Source of the DNA: Chloroflexia bacterium
GTDB lineage: Bacteria > Chloroflexota > Chloroflexia > Thermomicrobiales > UBA6265
Reading direction: 5' to 3'
Assembly (NCBI GenBank): GCA_013698305.1
Contig: JACCVC010000158.1
Coordinates: forward strand, 1-10,966
Length of the DNA: 10,966 bases
Shown: one piece after another, positions 7,872-10,966 of the stretch
How the letters are laid out: the number at the start of each line of letters is the position of its first letter
How positions within the stretch are numbered: the first letter of the stretch is position 1
Program-made: the position numbers and the translations under genes
Notes under the pieces: model-generated
Database searches by the model: none
The model's input: only the letters and a program-made list of their open reading frames with translations
What the model was told of the DNA's origin: nothing

Positions 7872-8545
7872 ACCCGCTTCGCGTGCTGGTGGTCGACGAC
7901 GACAGGCAGATCCGCCGGGCACTGTCGACCGCGCTTCGCGGTCAAGGCTACGAGGTCGAGGTCGCGGTGGACGGCGCCGACGCGCTGACCCGGATGGCGA
8001 CCTGGAACCCGGATGTTGTGGTGCTGGACCTGGTAATGCCGAATGTCGACGGCTTCGAAGTTGTGCGCGATGCCCGCGCGTGGACATCGGTGCCGATCAT
8101 CGTGCTGTCCGCTAGGGGCCAGTTTCAGGACAAGGTGACGGCGCTGGACCTCGGCGCCGACGATTACATCACCAAGCCGTTCGGGATCGAGGAGTTGGAG
8201 GCAAGACTGCGGGCGATCATGCGCCGCGCCCATCCGGATGACGATGTCACCTCGATCGAGCTGGGCGACATCGTGATCGATCTGGCGGCGCATAGAGTCA
8301 CCAGAAGCGGTGAGCCGGTGCATCTCACACCCACCGAGTTCTCGCTGTTGCAGACGCTGGCGGCGGAGCGCGGCAAGATCGTCACGCATCGCCATCTGCT
8401 GGAGCGGGTGTGGGGCGGGTATGCCGCCGAGAACTCACGCCAGCTGCGGGTCTACATCAACTACCTGCGGCGAAAACTCGAGGTCGATCCAACCAAGCCA
8501 CGGCTAATCGTCACCGAGCCGGGCGTCGGGTACCGATTGCAGTGA
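7868..8545 (+). CDS. kdpE: OmpR/KdpE-family response regulator
   Basis: A 225-aa DNA-binding response regulator and partner of the overlapping kinase. The receiver domain (about 4-118) has the acidic pocket DDD (10-12), phospho-acceptor D54 in VVLDLVMPNVDGFE, S81 in VLSARG and K103 in ITKPF. The C-terminal winged helix of OmpR/PhoB type follows (about 128-225), with HLTPTEFSLLQTLA, the recognition-helix region around SRQLRVYINYLRRKLE and the closing GVGYRLQ. Such proteins bind tandem direct repeats as head-to-tail dimers when phosphorylated. GAGAGGAA sits about 8 bases before the ATG inside the kinase gene. A pair of 15-bp direct repeats begins 21 bp after the stop and is the obvious candidate target. 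KdpE-type is the closest family, but no kdpFABC is in the window, so the symbol reflects similarity only. Confidence 0.93.
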   Translation: MNPLRVLVVDDDRQIRRALSTALRGQGYEVEVAVDGADALTRMATWNPDVVVLDLVMPNVDGFEVVRDARAWTSVPIIVLSARGQFQDKVTALDLGADDYITKPFGIEELEARLRAIMRRAHPDDDVTSIELGDIVIDLAAHRVTRSGEPVHLTPTEFSLLQTLAAERGKIVTHRHLLERVWGGYAAENSRQLRVYINYLRRKLEVDPTKPRLIVTEPGVGYRLQ

Positions 8546-8565
8546 ATCTGGATCGTCTCCATACT

Positions 8566-8613
8566 CTAACGCGTTTCTAACCTCCTGCCGCCTGATCTTA
8601 ACGCGTTTCTAAC
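8566..8613 (+). promoter_or_regulatory. Candidate OmpR/PhoB-type operator: duplicated TAACGCGTTTCTAAC direct repeats
   Basis: The 15-mer TAACGCGTTTCTAAC occurs at 8567-8581 and identically at 8599-8613, 32 bp apart (about three helical turns). Each copy itself contains two half-sites, CTAAC/CTAAC at 8566 and 8577, and TTAAC/CTAAC at 8598 and 8609, with starts 11 bp apart. Eleven-bp head-to-tail spacing is the known hallmark of OmpR/PhoB-family binding sites. The array lies between the response regulator stop and the permease start. A weak -10-like TACCCT (8625-8630) begins 11 bp after the last half-site, an arrangement like PhoB-activated promoters where the box replaces the -35. Binding by the adjacent regulator is inferred. 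Confidence 0.65.
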
Positions 8614-8696
8614 GTAATGTTGCGTACCCTCACTTCGCTCTCGCATCAAGATGGGAGTGGTGCGTCTCGATTGCGTTCATTCTGCATGGAGTCCGT

Positions 8697-10640
8697 GTGG
8701 TCGCTTCTCCTGTTTCGTCAGATCGCTCATCCAAACGCCTCAACCGATGGCTTCTGCAGGGATATAGCAAGCCTTCCGAGGGCGCGTATCAGCCGGAGGA
8801 CGATCAGCACACCCATCCGTGGTGGCGGGTGATGTGCCTCACCGGCGTCGATTACTTCTCCACGCTCGGGTACCAGCCCGGCATCGCCGCGGTGGCGGCT
8901 GGCGTGCTTGCCCCGGTTGCCACCCTGATCCTGGTGCTCGTCACATTGTTCGGGGCGCTGCCGATATACAAGCGGGTCGCGGCGCAAAGCCCGCACGGTG
9001 ACGGCTCCATCTCCATGCTGGAGCGGCTGCTGCCCTGGTGGCAGGGGAAGCTGTTCGTGCTGTGCCTGATCGGGTTCGTCGCGACCGGCTTTATCATCAC
9101 GATTACGCTCTCGACTGCGGATGCCACGGCGCACATCGTCGAGAACCCGCTGACGGCGTTTCTCCATGGCTACGAGGTTCCGATCACGCTTGCGCTCATC
9201 GCCCTGCTCGGGGCTGTGTTTCTCAATGGGTTTGGCGAAGCGATCGGGATCGCGGTCCTGCTGGTCGCGATCTACATCATCCTGAATCTGGTAGTTGTTG
9301 GGTTCGGATTCTTGGAGCTGTTGCAGTATCCTGAGCTCCTGTCGAACTGGCGGGATGAGCTCAGCCGAAGCTACGAGAACCCATTGCTCATCATCGGAAC
9401 GGCGCTGCTGGTGTTTCCGGCGCTCGCGCTCGGGCTTTCCGGCTTCGAGACCGGGGTTGTGGTGATGCCGCTGGTCAAGGGATCGCCGGGCGACAATCCC
9501 AGAAAGCCCCGAGGACGGATCATCAACACGCACAAGCTGCTGACGTCAGCGGCGGTCATCATGAGCGTGTTGCTTGTCGCGTCGAGCATCGTCACGATCA
9601 CATTGATTCCGGCGGAGGAGTTCGAGTCAGACGGTGAAGCTAGTGGCAGGGCGCTTTCGTACATCGCGCATGAGCTGATGGGCTCAGGGTTCGGCACGGT
9701 CTATGACATGGCGACGATCCTGATCCTGTGGTTCGCCGGATCGTCGGCGATGGCGGGGCTGCTCAATATCGTGCCGCGCTTCCTTCCCCGGTATGGCATG
9801 GCTCCCGACTGGACCAGGGCCACCCGACCGCTCGTCCTGATATTCACGCTTATCTGCTTTGTCGTGACGGTACTGTTCGACGCCGAGGTCGATGCCCAGG
9901 CGGGCGCGTACGCCACAGGCGTGCTGGCGGTGATCACATCGGCCACCATTGCGGTCACGCTGTCCGTCGCGCGAAGGAACGAGCACCGGGCAACGGTTTT
10001 CTTCGGTGTCGTCGCGGCGATCTTCGTCTATACGATGGCGGTCACCGTCTTTGAGCGCCCGCAGGGCTTGCAGATAGCCCTGATGTTCATCGGCGGTATC
10101 GTCGTGGTGTCCCTCGTCTCTCGGGTGTGGCGGTCGACCGAGTTGCGGGTGGGCGAGGTCAGGTTCGATGAGCTCGCCGAGCGGCTGCTGGAAGAGGTGT
10201 CGCAGAACGGCATCATCCGGGTGATCGCCAACCACCCTGATGATCGAACTTCCCGGGAGTACCTCGCCAAGGAGCGGGAGGAGCGGGAGGCGAGCCACAT
10301 TCCATCGGCGGATCCGATCATCTTCCTGGAGGTGACAATCACTGATGCGTCCGATTTCGCGCCGACCTTGCGGGTGATCGGGGAAGAGATCGAGGGATAC
10401 CGAGTCCTCCGGGTCAAGAGCGCGTCGGTGCCGAACGCGATTGCCGCGATCCTGCTGGTGATGCGCGACCGCACCGGCAAGCAGCCCCACGTCTACTTCG
10501 GCTGGACCGAAGGCAACCCGCTGAAGTATCTCGCCCGGTTCATCCTGTTTGGCGAGGGGGATATCGCGCCGCTGACGCATGAGGTGCTGCGGAAGGCGGA
10601 GCCGGACCCGCGCAAGCGACCAGCAATTCACGTCGGCTGA
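8697..10640 (+). CDS. APC-superfamily permease with C-terminal soluble domain (amino acid or K+ transporter)
   Basis: A 647-aa integral membrane transporter. A hydrophilic N-terminus (1-44) is followed by WWRVMCLTGVDYFSTLGYQPG (42-62), the conserved first-helix motif of an APC-family group in Actinobacteria and Chloroflexota. About 12 hydrophobic segments extend to residue 476 (roughly 50-92, 118-142, 162-208, 228-260, 283-305, 337-358, 378-395, 404-424, 433-452, 457-476). The remaining 170 residues are soluble, with a VRFDELAERLLEEV helix, a charged stretch and alternating beta/alpha pattern. Annotations usually call these amino acid permeases, but the KdpD/KdpE-like pair and operator next door make potassium or an osmolyte plausible; this is inference. 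Start is GTG 8697, with GGAG (8688-8691) 5 bases upstream. No clear terminator follows the stop. Confidence 0.9.
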   Translation: MVASPVSSDRSSKRLNRWLLQGYSKPSEGAYQPEDDQHTHPWWRVMCLTGVDYFSTLGYQPGIAAVAAGVLAPVATLILVLVTLFGALPIYKRVAAQSPHGDGSISMLERLLPWWQGKLFVLCLIGFVATGFIITITLSTADATAHIVENPLTAFLHGYEVPITLALIALLGAVFLNGFGEAIGIAVLLVAIYIILNLVVVGFGFLELLQYPELLSNWRDELSRSYENPLLIIGTALLVFPALALGLSGFETGVVVMPLVKGSPGDNPRKPRGRIINTHKLLTSAAVIMSVLLVASSIVTITLIPAEEFESDGEASGRALSYIAHELMGSGFGTVYDMATILILWFAGSSAMAGLLNIVPRFLPRYGMAPDWTRATRPLVLIFTLICFVVTVLFDAEVDAQAGAYATGVLAVITSATIAVTLSVARRNEHRATVFFGVVAAIFVYTMAVTVFERPQGLQIALMFIGGIVVVSLVSRVWRSTELRVGEVRFDELAERLLEEVSQNGIIRVIANHPDDRTSREYLAKEREEREASHIPSADPIIFLEVTITDASDFAPTLRVIGEEIEGYRVLRVKSASVPNAIAAILLVMRDRTGKQPHVYFGWTEGNPLKYLARFILFGEGDIAPLTHEVLRKAEPDPRKRPAIHVG

Positions 10641-10743
10641 TCTCATCCCGGCTGGCTCCATAATCGACTAACCACTGTCCGATTCCACCGCTTGACATCA
10701 TCCTTGCGGGCTGCGACGGTGGCGCGGATTCCGGGGGCGTACA

Positions 10744-10752
10744 TGGTATGCT
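10744..10752 (+). promoter_or_regulatory. Possible extended -10 promoter element
   Basis: TGGTATGCT has the TG-n-TAnnnT form of an extended -10 element and no recognisable -35. It lies about 170 bp before the last gene's start and just upstream of a cluster of inverted repeats. If used, transcription would begin near 10759 and give a long structured leader. The match is short and could be chance. Confidence 0.3.
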
Positions 10753-10890
10753 TCCCGGTATTCCGGGAGTTGTGACCCTCGGTACATACCCCGCGGTTGA
10801 CACTCTCAACGGGGTCACAATCCCCACCACCTCGCCGGAATGGGGCGGGCGTGGACGAGCCGAAGATGTGTTGGCCCACCATGGGGTGGG
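10753..10890 (+). promoter_or_regulatory. Cluster of inverted repeats, candidate structured leader upstream of sucA-like gene
   Basis: Four inverted repeats lie in 138 bp. They are TCCCGG/CCGGGA (10753-10768, loop TATT), TTGTGACCC/GGGTCACAA (10770-10778 with 10812-10820), CCCCA/TGGGG (10822-10845) and CCCACC/GGTGGG (10875-10890, loop ATGG). Inside the second pair sits a hairpin, GTTGA-CACTC-TCAAC (10796-10810). That inner hairpin can be lengthened by CCCC (10789-10792) pairing with GGGG (10811-10814), which would compete with the outer 9-bp stem. Alternative pairings of this kind occur in regulatory leaders, but I recognise no known riboswitch family. The stretch 10641-10922 holds no supported gene. 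Confidence 0.4.
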
Positions 10891-10922
10891 AGCGCGCATC
10901 AGGGAGCCGAACGGATACACCA

Positions 10923-10966
10923 ATGAGCGACCTGCGCACGTTTATCGGGCCGAATGCTGGCTACGT
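10923..10966 (+). CDS. sucA: Probable 2-oxoglutarate dehydrogenase E1 component (first 14 codons, cut by window edge)
   Basis: The final 44 bases read MSDLRTFIGPNAGY plus two bases of a Val codon. The phrase F.GPNAGYV near the N-terminus is one I associate with the E1 subunit (thiamine-diphosphate decarboxylase) of the 2-oxoglutarate dehydrogenase complex in Chloroflexota and relatives. In that complex E1 starts the conversion of 2-oxoglutarate to succinyl-CoA in the TCA cycle. None of the catalytic domain is visible. The ATG at 10923 has no strong ribosome site; AGGGAG at 10901 is too far and GGAT at 10913 is weak. The identification rests on 14 residues only and could be wrong. Confidence 0.5.
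   Translation, partial: MSDLRTFIGPNAGY

Noticed and set aside
8567..8613. The 15-bp repeats as a CRISPR or transposon end
   Set aside because: There are only two copies, the repeat is too short, and the 11-bp internal periodicity with its promoter location fits an operator. No transposase or cas gene is present.
9684..10661. 325-codon minus-strand open frame under the permease
   Set aside because: The composition (Arg, Asp, His, Gln-rich) is that of the complement of a membrane protein gene, with no motif or ribosome site.
10692..10802. TTGACA sequences at 10692 and 10797 as -35 boxes
   Set aside because: Neither has an acceptable -10 hexamer at 16-18 bp. The second lies inside a hairpin stem.

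Overview
The window is about 11 kb of GC-rich bacterial DNA. The gene set and protein style (Tat-exported ABC sugar-type binding protein, DUF2171 protein, large NB-ARC/TPR/LuxR regulator, KdpD/KdpE-like two-component pair, APC permease with a soluble tail) look most like a Chloroflexota bacterium of the Thermomicrobia/Sphaerobacter type. This assignment rests on remembered family resemblance, not on a search, and an actinobacterial-like relative cannot be excluded.

Left third (1-3323). On the minus strand, a Tat-dependent extracellular solute-binding protein (288-1715) is followed by the N-terminus of a MalK/UgpC-type ABC ATPase (168-1) that runs off the left edge. They form part of a carbohydrate-type ABC importer, and the gap between them holds nested inverted repeats. 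Divergent from the binding protein is a small plus-strand DUF2171 gene (1918-2160). It converges on a minus-strand exported beta-lactamase-fold serine hydrolase (2235-3323), with a strong shared hairpin terminator between the two (2185-2228).

Centre (3324-6142). A divergent spacer with a perfect 8-bp hairpin leads into a large plus-strand regulator: NB-ARC ATPase, TPR repeats, C-terminal LuxR HTH. In this sequence it is broken by an apparent one-base deletion exactly in the Walker A motif (after 3704), so the P-loop and the rest of the protein lie in different frames.

Right half (6225-10640). A short-form KdpD-like sensor kinase (DUF4118, GAF, HisKA, HATPase; no N-terminal KdpD/USP part) overlaps an OmpR/KdpE-type response regulator by 4 bp. 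The regulator is followed by a 150-bp spacer holding two copies of a 15-bp direct repeat, each made of half-sites 11 bp apart, in the style of an OmpR/PhoB-family operator. Next comes a 647-aa APC-superfamily permease. No kdpFABC is present in the window. The simplest reading is a self-contained sensing and transport unit in which the kinase/regulator pair controls the permease, perhaps for potassium or an amino acid.

Right edge (10641-10966). A 282-bp gene-free stretch is rich in inverted repeats and may be a structured leader or regulatory region. It precedes the first 14 codons of a gene that looks like the E1 subunit of 2-oxoglutarate dehydrogenase (sucA).
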